A stretch of DNA of 64,000 nt from Verrucomicrobiales bacterium (GCA_024233215.1 JACKPW010000022.1:1-64000); one strand, 5' to 3'. Shown: positions 33,132-40,773, numbered from the stretch's first letter. The notes: generated by a model from the letters alone, not told the origin. A program made the numbers and translations.

Positions 33132-34685
33132 TCAAGCGTCCTGCAGCACCGCCAACGCCCGCTCCCGATCCTTCCGCCACGTCTTCGCCGTCATCCCCTG
33201 CAGGATCCCCCACGCCTCCTCGATGGCCGACTTGCGCGATCCTTCCCCGAGCATCTTCGGCATCGCCTGGAGGATCGCCTGCCGGAAATCTTCCCGACCG
33301 GGCCGGAAGTAGTGCTTGAGGACCACAGCAACGGTCCGGTGGCCGGTGACGCGCTGGACCAGTTCCAACGGCACGCCAGCCGCCAGCGCCAGCGTGATCC
33401 ACGTCACGCGGAACGAGTGGAAATCATGCACCGACACCTTGCGCCGACCGTTCTGCCGGGCGGCCTGCAAGTCGTCGGTGTTCAGCGCCCGGCGTTTCCC
33501 GCGCACCACCGGACACCCAATCTCCCGCTCGATCTCGTTCAGGTAGCCCGACACCGAGCCCCGGCTGCACCCCGTCTCCCGCATCACCTCCTTCAACCCT
33601 TTCCCGTTCATGTAGGCCGTGAACACCGACCGCATCTTCTCCGTCTTGGGCGATTCCTCCAGTCCGTCCAGGTAATCCAAGCCCCTGCAGCGGACTTCTT
33701 CGGGCGACACTTCCGGCAATGCCTTTGGGTCGTGCGCCCGCCTGAGCGCCTTCGCCAGCACCTGCTTCACCCGCCAGGTAATCCCGTCCGGGTTGTTTGC
33801 GTACATCTCCGCCTGCTTCGGAAAGCAGTAGGGTGAGCGTCCCTTCCGGGTCCGTTCCAGTTCCTCCTTCAGCAGCGGGAAGATCGGGATGTCCACCTTC
33901 TGGCCCGTCTTGGCGGTCTTCACCGTGATGAACCCGTGCTTCAGATCGACATCCTGCCACTTGAGCTCGCAGCAGTCGCCCCGACGCATCGCCGTGCACA
34001 TTCCGGTGGTGATGATCGGCCGGATGAAGTCGTCCTGGGCGCAGGCTTCGGTGATGGCCTTCAGTTCCTCCACGCTGAACGGCTCCCGGTTGATGGTCTC
34101 GGTCGCCTTGGTCACCAGGCCGTGGAACGGGTTGCTGCCGTCGCTCAGGTGCGGGTGCAGGTGCTTGAAGGTCGCCCGGAGCAGCTTCAGCGTGTCGTTC
34201 CAGGTCTTCGGCGAGACGCCACGGGTGCTCTCGCTGTCCATGAACGCTCTGGCGGTGTCGCCCTTCACTTCCACGAACTCACGCGCTCTGGGCTGTTTCT
34301 CGGCCACGAAGCGGGCGAAACGTTCCAGTCGCACCTGACACTGGCCGGCGTAGCGCTCGTCCGGTTCCTTCCGCCGTGGGATGGCGGCCCACAACGTGGG
34401 CAATTCAGCCAGGGCAGGGAAGGTCACTTCCTTGCCGGTCTTGATCTCGGCCAGCTTGACCAGGGCCTTCTCGCCGTTGTGGTCTTCGGTCAGCTTCTTG
34501 AGTTGCTTGGCGTACGCCTCCTGCGCCCGGCCGCGGGACCGTTCAAACTCATCGTCACCGAGCATCGTTCGCTTCGGTGGACGCTTGCCGGTGATGGGGA
34601 CGCCGAGGTTGATGACAGTGCGCTGGCCGTCGACCATGAAGGTGGCGTACCACCACTTGCTGGATTTCCTGATTTCGAGTCCCAT
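33132..34685 (-). CDS. Tyrosine recombinase (phage integrase) with inserted HTH segment
   Basis: 517 residues, longer than the usual 380-420. Catalytic residues: R234/R235 in MRRGDCCEL, the lysine strand near 260, H423 and R426 in HSFR, H449 in GHR, and the nucleophile Y459 in LKHYFRPG. The N-terminal arm-binding and core-binding regions fill 1-200. Between the first arginine and HSFR is an extra block (about 330-410) with ETGCSRGSVSGYLNEIEREI, a helix-turn-helix. It would integrate and excise the prophage at the tRNA-like site next to it. Decayed second copy at 63394-63612. Confidence 0.85.
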   Translation of the reverse strand: MGLEIRKSSKWWYATFMVDGQRTVINLGVPITGKRPPKRTMLGDDEFERSRGRAQEAYAKQLKKLTEDHNGEKALVKLAEIKTGKEVTFPALAELPTLWAAIPRRKEPDERYAGQCQVRLERFARFVAEKQPRAREFVEVKGDTARAFMDSESTRGVSPKTWNDTLKLLRATFKHLHPHLSDGSNPFHGLVTKATETINREPFSVEELKAITEACAQDDFIRPIITTGMCTAMRRGDCCELKWQDVDLKHGFITVKTAKTGQKVDIPIFPLLKEELERTRKGRSPYCFPKQAEMYANNPDGITWRVKQVLAKALRRAHDPKALPEVSPEEVRCRGLDYLDGLEESPKTEKMRSVFTAYMNGKGLKEVMRETGCSRGSVSGYLNEIEREIGCPVVRGKRRALNTDDLQAARQNGRRKVSVHDFHSFRVTWITLALAAGVPLELVQRVTGHRTVAVVLKHYFRPGREDFRQAILQAMPKMLGEGSRKSAIEEAWGILQGMTAKTWRKDRERALAVLQDA

Positions 34686-34698
34686 AGAGCCGTTTTGG

Positions 34699-34728
34699 TA
34701 ATCTCATGTAATACCATGTAATCTCAGG
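34699..34728 (-). promoter_or_regulatory. Three tandem 10-bp repeats in front of the integrase
   Basis: TAATCTCATG, TAATACCATG, TAATCTCAGG in direct series, 14 bases before the integrase start codon. One helical turn apart, they look like an operator for a repressor or the integrase itself. Confidence 0.45.
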
Positions 34729-34744
34729 AAAGACTTTCGGCGGA

Positions 34745-34774
34745 TTGCCAAACAAATGCCAAACAAATCGCGGA
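34745..34774. repeat. TGCCAAACAAA tandem sites, left of the attachment site
   Basis: Two units TTGCCAAACAAA and TGCCAAACAAAT, 11 bases apart, on the prophage side of the tRNA fragment. Similar units recur at 35001-35032 on the other side. Candidate integrase arm sites. Confidence 0.4.
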
Positions 34775-34811
34775 CAATCTTCGTAAACTGCTGGCTATCA
34801 GCCATGCCGCT

Positions 34812-34861
34812 TTAGGCTCATAACCTGAAGGTCATAGGTTCACATCCTATCCCCGCAACCA
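34812..34861 (+). other. 3' part of tRNA-Met(CAT): prophage attachment site (attR)
   Basis: Clear tRNA 3' half. Anticodon stem TTAGG/CCTGA closes loop CTCATAA (anticodon CAT), followed by variable AGGTC, T-arm ATAGG-TTCACAT-CCTAT, acceptor strand CCCCGCA and ACCA. The acceptor 5' strand and D-arm are absent, so this is a fragment, not a gene. It lies 127 bases from the integrase start. A tRNA 3' fragment beside an integrase is the usual distal attachment site; the intact tRNA should lie beyond the left edge of the window. Confidence 0.7.
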
Positions 34862-35135
34862 AACCCTCTCTCATTACCAAGTACTTACAACGACTTAAGC
34901 CGCTGGCCTTCAGCGACTTTTCTGCCTTCTTGGCACGGTTCTTGAATCCTGGCCTTCCCATGCACCAGTATTCGCCAGCATTCGCCAGAAAGCACCGAAA
35001 CCAAACAATTGCCAAACAAAGCCAGACAAATGAAGGGGGTTGAGGAGGCGGCGTTGGATGGGAACTGGAGCCCGCTGGTGAGGCTGCGAGGCGCGGGAAG
35101 TGAGCGGCGGTCACTCGTTCGGGCTCTCAGGAACA
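34862..35135. other. Noncoding sequence right of the attachment site
   Basis: Contains CCAAACAATTGCCAAACAAA and CCAGACAAATG (35001-35032), echoing the sites left of the tRNA fragment, and a direct repeat CATTCGCCAG near 34977-34990. No gene recognised. Confidence 0.4.
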
Positions 35136-35546
35136 TCACATTATCACCGCGGCCAGACCGAGCCCCAACAAGCCAAACGCCAAACCTACGACGCCAGCCA
35201 ACTTCGGCCTACGCCTGAGCGCAACGATTGAACACAGAAACGCCCCAAGACCAGTCAGTTGGTAAGCTCCCAGCCGCTCCATCACCGTCCCGCTCACCAG
35301 GTTAAGCTCATCGACAGCCTGTTGCAGTGCCTGCATGCGCTCGGCAGACAACTCAACGAAGTTGGTATCTGTCAGGGAATCAGCGTGCAGTTCAGCTGCT
35401 CTGATGCCAATGAGATCGCTCGCATGCCGTAGCTCCCAATGCACGGTGCTGTAAAGGCCAAGAAGGTACACTGTCACCAAGGCGAGAATTACGGCTGCGA
35501 CGGTAAACGGCCACGCCGAGGGTGGTGTTGGGGCGTTGTCCTTCAT
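35136..35546 (-). CDS. Membrane protein whose N-terminus is the array repeat
   Basis: 136 residues. The first ten, MKDNAPTPPS, are the repeat-encoded peptide, then comes WPFTVAAVILALVTVYLLGL, a membrane helix. A soluble helical middle follows (ERMQALQQAVDELNLVSGTV) and two further helices end the protein (LGAFLCSIVAL, LAFGLLGLGLAAVIM). Repeat copy 8 supplies ATG and N-terminus directly, with no separate start. Family unknown. Confidence 0.6.
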   Translation of the reverse strand: MKDNAPTPPSAWPFTVAAVILALVTVYLLGLYSTVHWELRHASDLIGIRAAELHADSLTDTNFVELSAERMQALQQAVDELNLVSGTVMERLGAYQLTGLGAFLCSIVALRRRPKLAGVVGLAFGLLGLGLAAVIM

Positions 35547-35612
35547 CGCTGATCCCGAACCCTACCGCAGCCAGCCACGGCGCGGCAAGCTGGGCCCAAG
35601 CCGCCGGCGGCG
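35530..35612 (-). repeat. Array repeat copy 8, fused to the downstream gene
   Basis: Minus strand: TGGCTGCGGTAGGGTTCGGG, ATCAGCG, ATG at 35546, continuing in frame as a membrane protein. It lies to the right of the prophage attachment site, so the repeat family is not confined to the prophage. Confidence 0.7.
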
Positions 35613-35664
35613 GGGTGTAGTGGGCGGATGGCGCTCACGGCAGGCCAGGCCAGATCAGGTGGCT

Positions 35665-36198
35665 TCACTTGTTTTCCACCCTTCCACGGAAATTCGCCTT
35701 CGACACCGCGCCGTAGTGCCTGCTGTCCCACGAGTTTGCCCAGTTGTCACCAACCACGAAGTACGAGTTTGAAGGCACTGTGTAGGGAAAGGGGATTATG
35801 TCCCCACGCTGCGCGGGCGGCAGGCTATCGGGTGCCCGGTACACAACGTTGGACATGGTAGATGGCATTTTCATTAAAGAATCGTCCACGATAATTCCCG
35901 TGGCAGTGAGGGAGATTGTCTCCCCAGGCAGTGCTATCACTCGCTTAAGCACCAGGTAGTTGGATGGGGGCGCCTCAAGGGCGACTACATCCCAACGTGC
36001 CGGAGCACGGCGAGAATAGGCGCCCAAATCAACAGTGACCCGCTCTCCGGGAGCGATCGTGGGGAGCATGGCCGAGGATGGCTGCTGAAACTGGCGTCGG
36101 CATCCTGGACTGGAAGCGACGAAAACGAACAGCAACGCGCAGACACCCGCCTGAACCGCCCGGCCGGCTGCTGGTGGCGTTGGTGCTTTGTCGTTCAT
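35665..36198 (-). CDS. Signal peptidase I-like protein with repeat-derived N-terminus
   Basis: 177 residues. The first 14 (MNDKAPTPPAAGRA) are the array repeat peptide, followed by a hydrophobic anchor (AGVCALLFVFVASSPGC). Signal peptidase I boxes are present: SSAMLPTIAPGERV (box B), VLKRVIALPGE (box D, lysine base K85), and VVGDNWANSWDSRHYG (box E). In box B the residue aligned with the catalytic serine is alanine (A43), with S42 just before it. Either the alignment shifts by one or the enzyme is atypical or inactive. It is shorter than E. coli LepB (324). Confidence 0.75.
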   Translation of the reverse strand: MNDKAPTPPAAGRAVQAGVCALLFVFVASSPGCRRQFQQPSSAMLPTIAPGERVTVDLGAYSRRAPARWDVVALEAPPSNYLVLKRVIALPGETISLTATGIIVDDSLMKMPSTMSNVVYRAPDSLPPAQRGDIIPFPYTVPSNSYFVVGDNWANSWDSRHYGAVSKANFRGRVENK

Positions 36199-36245
36199 CG
36201 GTGATCCCGGAGCCTACCGCAGCGGGCCGCCGTGCGGCAAGCCGT
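36150..36245 (-). repeat. Array repeat copy 9, fused to the signal peptidase-like gene
   Basis: CCGCTGCGGTAGGCTCCGGG, ATCACCG, ATG at 36198, then in frame into the peptidase. The rightmost copy found. Confidence 0.75.
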
Positions 36246-36543
36246 CTTGGTCGTCGCTGCCCAACCGCCGCCCCGAACTTTCCTGTCCCGAACTTTCCCT
36301 CGCCCCGCACCGCTTGACGCCGTATCCTCCCCGCCATGAACAAGCCCGGTCAGCAGGACGCAGCCACGTTGGATTCCTGCGCACCCTCGCCGGGATTGCT
36401 TGCGGCGCTCAGAGTTGCGGCAGAGGGCCGAACCTACTGACGCCGCCGGTGCAATCCTGAACCGAGCCCATGAGGTTCCCTTTGCCGTCGTGGGCCATAA
36501 AGCCGGTCTGTCGGAAAACAAGAACCTTGCCGGGTAATAGGCG
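36246..36543. other. Noncoding spacer with first copy of a second repeat family (B)
   Basis: 36287-36343 reads CCCGAACTTTCCCTCGCCCC then GCACCGCTTGACGCCG and an ATGAACAAG. It resembles 37572-37606 and 38041-38096. The short frame after the ATG (34 codons) has no recognisable features. Confidence 0.4.
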
Positions 36544-37182
36544 ATGAGAAACCAAGCGTTGTCAGGCGGACTTATCGTCGCGTCGATGACCTTTCTGCTG
36601 GCGGGTTGTCGATCGACAGGACGCATTCTGCCGAACAGCCGGGTCGATGTTGAGATGCGTGAGAAATTGCGCCCACGGATCGATGAGGCGAGGGATGCGG
36701 GTGGCATATTCCTGTACAGAGCTATACATCATCCCGAATTGAAGTGGGACCTTCCGTCCGAGCTTGGCCGATCCCTATTCTTCACTCTCCCAGATTTGGC
36801 CAAGGCCATGCCGTTACGCGCAAGCGAACTGCTGGATTCCTTGAGTAAGAGTGAGCGGTCTGGAGACCTCGCCTCCGTGATCAGTAGCGCACACGAGTCG
36901 TGGATGGTCGCGTGGATCAGCTCCGACGCTCGGCTTTTGCTTGCTGGATACGTCCTGGAGGACAAACACGGAGTGCAGTGGTTCGTGTACACCGACGCAA
37001 AGGTAATCTGCTTCCCGTCCGAGGATCGAGAGACTGGAGAGATTCGGTTTGAGAAGCTACGATACGCATGGGGACGTCTATTCTTCGACGGTCGTGATCG
37101 CGATTCCTGGATGGCATATATTGCATACGCACGGGAGTGCGCTTTTCTCCTAGGTCCATCCTCCGAGAGCGTGCTCCACTGA
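36544..37182 (+). CDS. Lipoprotein of unknown function
   Basis: 212 residues on the plus strand. Lipoprotein signal MRNQALSGGLIVASMTFLLA followed by GC, lipidation at C22. The mature part is mixed alpha/beta (AHESWMVAWISSDARLLLAG, VQWFVYTDAKVICFPSEDRE), without a known motif. It stands alone and is oriented against the array genes to its left. Family not recognised. Confidence 0.65.
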   Translation: MRNQALSGGLIVASMTFLLAGCRSTGRILPNSRVDVEMREKLRPRIDEARDAGGIFLYRAIHHPELKWDLPSELGRSLFFTLPDLAKAMPLRASELLDSLSKSERSGDLASVISSAHESWMVAWISSDARLLLAGYVLEDKHGVQWFVYTDAKVICFPSEDRETGEIRFEKLRYAWGRLFFDGRDRDSWMAYIAYARECAFLLGPSSESVLH

Positions 37183-37637
37183 GCACTCGTGCACAGGACC
37201 TCTGGGACCGCTGTCTGTAGTCAACAGGAGAAGGAGTCGGGGCTGGTGAGTTAGAGAAGCGAGATGCTCATGTGCAGGGCAAGTTGCGGGTGATACGGGA
37301 ACGTCGACCTGGCGAGCAATGGCATAGGGAGAGCAGCCGGCGACACCTGATGAGCTGGTGGCGCGTCTCCTGCAGCACACGGATTAGCTGAACGCGCGCG
37401 CAGGGGCTTCACGGGATTGTGGGCGGGAGCTGAATACGTACAGTGTCCGCAGGGTGGAGGCGAAACTCGCAGAGCCCGACTGAGGAGTGCGCCAGGACGC
37501 CACCTCAACTCTCCGCCACCAAACCCTCCCCCTCCAGCGCCACCAGGATCGCATTGACCGTCGCCAGCCCCCCACTTCCCCCTCGCCCCGCGCCGCTCGA
37601 GGGACGTAGTGTGCTGGAGCCTTGAAAGAATGCTGGG
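37183..37637. other. Mostly noncoding spacer with a tail-fibre scrap and repeat B
   Basis: Apart from the phage scrap at 37505-37565 (listed separately) and a repeat B copy at 37572-37606, I see no gene. The short open frames here have no recognisable features. Confidence 0.4.
37505..37565 (-). pseudogene. Phage tail-fibre C-terminal scrap
   Basis: The minus strand reads LATVNAILVALEGEGLVAES and a stop. The same C-terminus, AINAILVALEGKGVVAGS, is at 39365-39420. This is a recurring end of phage tail-fibre-like proteins, here only about 20 codons long. Confidence 0.55.
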
Positions 37638-38096
37638 ATGAAGTGCTTTGCTGCTTTCGTGTCGCTACTGCTCTTGGTCGGTTGTGCGCCCAGCCGAGAT
37701 TCTGGGGTCGTGTCTGCGGCCGGTACAGGACCGAGTGCTCTAGCTCCACGGAAGTGCAGGACATCCCCGCTCGATTGACGGCAGAGGAAGTGCTGCAGCT
37801 TGCCAATCAGGCGCTGCGAGCCCGTCACTTCAACATGGAGGCGTACCGCTGCGACGCCGTGACGTTCCAGCCCGACACCCCTGGCATGTCCAAGAAGTGG
37901 CTGCTGCATTTTCACCGGGAGCCGTGTGTGCCTGACGAGGATTTCTTCGTGATCGTGGCTGATGATACTGAGGAGGTCGAGATTGCCGTGCCGTGAAGTC
38001 GTAGGAACGTGCAGGCTGTGGCGGTGACCTACGAACAGCCCGAACTTCCCCCTCGTCCCGCGCCGCTCGAGGGCGTAGGCTGCGGGCGATGAACAG
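37572..38096 (+). repeat. Repeat family B: copies at 37572-37606 and 38041-38096
   Basis: Core CTTCCCCCTCG(C/T)CCCGCG then CCGCTCGAGGG-CGTAG. CCCTCG and CGAGGG pair to form a hairpin. The entry spans from the first to the second copy. Both are 5' of plus-strand ATGs, as is the diverged copy at 36287. Confidence 0.5.
37638..37996 (+). pseudogene. Small lipoprotein gene with a frameshift
   Basis: From ATG 37638 the frame reads MKCFAAFVSLLLLVGCAPSR, a textbook lipoprotein signal with lipobox LVGC, and stops at 37778. The next frame, open to 37996, continues with VQDIPARLTAEEVLQLANQA and FHREPCVPDEDFFVIVADDT, clearly a protein domain. A single-base shift near 37740-37755 would join them into about 119 residues. 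Either a mutation or a sequencing error. Function unknown. Confidence 0.6.
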
Positions 38097-38179
38097 GGTC
38101 AGTCAGTGGCGTGCGGAACCTCGGACTCCCTGCCGGGGATGGGAGGCGTGTCCACCAAGCCGCGGTCTGCGAGGGCGTC

Positions 38180-38863
38180 TCATGGTTGCGAGTAATCACG
38201 AAGAGAGTTCGTCGTACCATCCTCATCGAACCACACCCATGTCCCTACCTGTTTGCCTTGGTGGTGTTGCCCTCTGTACGCCACGCGTCCAGATCGAAAA
38301 TAGCCAGTGTCCGCGCCTTCGGCGCCATTTACTCCGAAATGCTGGACGTAAGCTTTGCTGCCGTCGGTGTAAAAGCCTATGAACTGGCCACAGTAATGCC
38401 CACCCTCGTACTGGATCTCGCTCTGCCGCTGGCCGTTCACGTAGTAGGTGGTCCAAATGCCCGAGAAATTCGCCGGCGGTGGAACCCAGACAAAGCGCAT
38501 CATTTCGTAGACCCTCCGGGCGAACAGCCTGCCATTGGGATTGTAGCTGCACTCCAGTATCCACAGATCATCAAGCCGGAAAGCCTCCCAATGCACCGCA
38601 CCACTCGCGCCGCCCGGGCCAGGAGTGACCTTCAAAGGTCGAAGCAGGTTCATCACGTCCGTCTTTCGTATTCCGAGCTTGAGGTCCTCTAGGAGTGGAT
38701 CCCATTTGGCCCGAGATGGTGCTACCCAACTAGCTCGAAGAATCTTGGCGGTCGCGTCTCTAGTCTCCTGTGATGGAGAGGCCAGTTTGTGAGCAGGTGA
38801 GGAGCACCCGATTGCCATGAAGGCCATGATCATTGAACTGACAGACAACCGTAGGGCACTCAT
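38180..38863 (-). CDS. Lipoprotein with MORN-type repeats
   Basis: 227 residues. Lipoprotein signal (MSALRLSVSSMIMAFMAIGC). The C-terminal half carries MORN-like units: GIWTTYYVNGQRQSEIQYEG, GQFIGFYTDGSKAYVQHFG, RVAYRGQHHQGKQVGTWVWF, each a strand-turn with G-x-W/F-x-x-Y. Such YwqK-like proteins are common and of uncertain role. It starts inside the stop of the upstream membrane protein gene (ATGA), so the two form a unit. Confidence 0.7.
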   Translation of the reverse strand: MSALRLSVSSMIMAFMAIGCSSPAHKLASPSQETRDATAKILRASWVAPSRAKWDPLLEDLKLGIRKTDVMNLLRPLKVTPGPGGASGAVHWEAFRLDDLWILECSYNPNGRLFARRVYEMMRFVWVPPPANFSGIWTTYYVNGQRQSEIQYEGGHYCGQFIGFYTDGSKAYVQHFGVNGAEGADTGYFRSGRVAYRGQHHQGKQVGTWVWFDEDGTTNSLRDYSQP

Positions 38864-39192
38864 GACTGGCGTTTGAACCTCCGATAAATCACCGCGACAA
38901 GTCCTGCCGGGACCGCCGCAACCAGGCTCAGAAGCAAAGCATCCAGGACCAAGAGAAATCCGACTGCCAGCACGTCGACGGCGGTCATCGCCGGCTCGCT
39001 ACCCGACTTCCATCCAAAACTGATCAAGCTCAGTGCGATTCCGACGGCGAGCCAAATGACTCCACTGACTGCCGAGACGCCGCCGATGCACACCACGAGA
39101 CTGCGGCGGCTGAACCATCGCTGCAGCACGCAGAACTCGACGAATGCCGTCGAAGCGAACACTGCGACAAAGAGTAATGCCGTGCTGTGCAT
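38860..39192 (-). CDS. Small membrane protein
   Basis: 110 residues with three membrane segments (ALLFVAVFASTAFVEFCVL, SLVVCIGGVSAVSGVIWLAV, FLLVLDALLLSLVAAVPAGL) and a basic end (YRRFKRQS). Translationally coupled to the MORN lipoprotein. Family not recognised. Confidence 0.6.
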   Translation of the reverse strand: MHSTALLFVAVFASTAFVEFCVLQRWFSRRSLVVCIGGVSAVSGVIWLAVGIALSLISFGWKSGSEPAMTAVDVLAVGFLLVLDALLLSLVAAVPAGLVAVIYRRFKRQS

Positions 39193-39364
39193 GTCGCTTC
39201 TAGCTCATGCCGAACCTGGGGTCTGGGTCGAGGATCACGGCCTGGTATGTCGGAACCCGACCGATCAGAGACGCAGGTTGCCGGTGCAGCACTGAGTGGA
39301 TCACGGGCCGACAATAGCGCATCTAAGCCACTGCCGGCAAGCCTCTTGTGCGCAGCTAGGCCAG

Positions 39365-39492
39365 TCAACTTCCCGCCACAACTCCCTTTCCCTCCAACGC
39401 CACCAGGATCGCGTTGATCGCCGCCCGCGCCTCGGCATCGACCGTGGTGCCGCCGGACGGGTCCGGGATGTGGGAGGCTTGGGGTACGGGCG
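39365..39492 (-). pseudogene. Phage tail-fibre C-terminal fragment
   Basis: Reading frame GVTPVPQASHIPDPSGGTTV, then DAEARAAINAILVALEGKGV and a stop at 39365. This C-terminus (PSGGTTVDAEARAAINAI) is a familiar ending of phage tail-fibre-like proteins. It ends exactly where the MFS transporter gene begins on its right. A partner fragment lies at 40892-40957. Confidence 0.6.
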
Positions 39493-40773
39493 TTACCCCG
39501 TGGCAGCCCCGGATTGAGCATTCGAATTAACGGATGCAAGCGACCGGGCATTCAACCGCTGCAACCCAAAGTAGATCAACAAGGTCGCGGCGCTCATTGC
39601 GAAGAGCACGAGCGCGGCGCCAGAGAGTCGGTGCGCGGTATCCCATACGGCGGGAGCAACCAGTGCCGCGATCAGGGCGTTGGCGACAGTCTGAACAAAG
39701 CCTTGGCATGAGGACGCCATGCCGCGCCGGTGTGGGAACAGGTCCAAGGCCATGAGCGTGAGGCTCGGCATCGCCAGCGCGCTGCCCAGCACGTATCCCG
39801 CCAGCGGCATCAAGCACCAAGGCAACAGGGCCGGACGTGACCAATGCAGCACGACGTTGCCGGCAGCTGTCAAAGCCATGATGCTGTAGGCCACCGCCAG
39901 AGTTTTCGGATTACTCCATTGCCCGGCGATTCTCCCTGCCAGCCAGGTGCCCGCCATCATGCCGGCGGAAATCGGGCCAAGCAGCAAGACGAACTCCGTT
40001 TCGCTGCGGTGCAGAATGTTGAAGAGAAATGCCGGTGCGGAGACGATGTAGACAAAGACGGCGGAGAAACTCAGCGCCAGCGCAAATGCCAGGGCCAGAA
40101 AACGTCCTGAACTCAAGACCTTCCAGTAGCCTTGCAGCAAAGGACGCGGACGCAGAGGATGGCGCTGATCCGGCGCCAGGGTTTCCGGTAGTGCCTTCCA
40201 ACAGGCGAACCAGAGGGTTGTGGCAAAGAGCGTGAGAAACGCGAAGACGGAGCGCCAGCCGAACCACACCTGCAACCAGCCGCCGATGATCGGCGCCACC
40301 GCTGGGGCAATCGCGAACACAACCACAATGCGGCTCATCAACCGACGCGCCTCCACCCCATCGAACAAATCGCGGACGATGGCGCGACCGATGATCATCC
40401 CAGCGCCCGCGCTGACACCTTGCAGCACCCGAAAGCCGATCAGAATGCCAATACTCCAGGCGCAGAAGCAGCCGAGCGAAGCCAGCGCGAATGCCGCCAG
40501 CATCACCAGGGTGACCCGACGCCGTCCATAGGTGTCCGACAAGGCGCCCTGCCAGAGCGTCATCGCCGCAAACGGTAGCATGTAGGCCGTGAGGGTCTGT
40601 TGCACCAGCAGTGGCGATGCATTGAAGCTTCGGCCAATGTCGCGAAACGACGGCAAGTAGGTGTCGATCGAGAACGGCCCCAGCGCTGAAAGCGCCGCCA
40701 GCAACCAGGCCAAGGTACGGAGGGCCGAAGCACTTGCTGCGGAAGAACGCTTGGTGCTTGAAGCCGGGTGCAT
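39493..40773 (-). CDS. Bcr/CflA-type MFS drug efflux transporter
   Basis: 426 residues from ATG 40773; an upstream frame to 40878 is less likely because its first 35 residues are not membrane-transporter-like. Twelve membrane segments. Family signatures: LGPFSIDTYLPSFRDIG in segment 1, the MFS loop GALSDTYGRRRV between segments 2 and 3, RVLQGVSAGAGMIIGRAIVR in segment 4, and APAVAPIIGGWLQ in segment 5. Exports drugs by proton antiport at the inner membrane. It is flanked on both sides by fragments of a phage tail-fibre gene. Confidence 0.85.
   Translation of the reverse strand: MHPASSTKRSSAASASALRTLAWLLAALSALGPFSIDTYLPSFRDIGRSFNASPLLVQQTLTAYMLPFAAMTLWQGALSDTYGRRRVTLVMLAAFALASLGCFCAWSIGILIGFRVLQGVSAGAGMIIGRAIVRDLFDGVEARRLMSRIVVVFAIAPAVAPIIGGWLQVWFGWRSVFAFLTLFATTLWFACWKALPETLAPDQRHPLRPRPLLQGYWKVLSSGRFLALAFALALSFSAVFVYIVSAPAFLFNILHRSETEFVLLLGPISAGMMAGTWLAGRIAGQWSNPKTLAVAYSIMALTAAGNVVLHWSRPALLPWCLMPLAGYVLGSALAMPSLTLMALDLFPHRRGMASSCQGFVQTVANALIAALVAPAVWDTAHRLSGAALVLFAMSAATLLIYFGLQRLNARSLASVNSNAQSGAATG

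Noticed and set aside
34770..34861. Complete tRNA-Met gene
   Set aside because: The 5' acceptor strand TGCGGGG and D-arm are absent; only the 3' half is there.
38089..38382. Plus-strand ORF after a repeat B copy
   Set aside because: Antisense to the MORN lipoprotein; no protein features.
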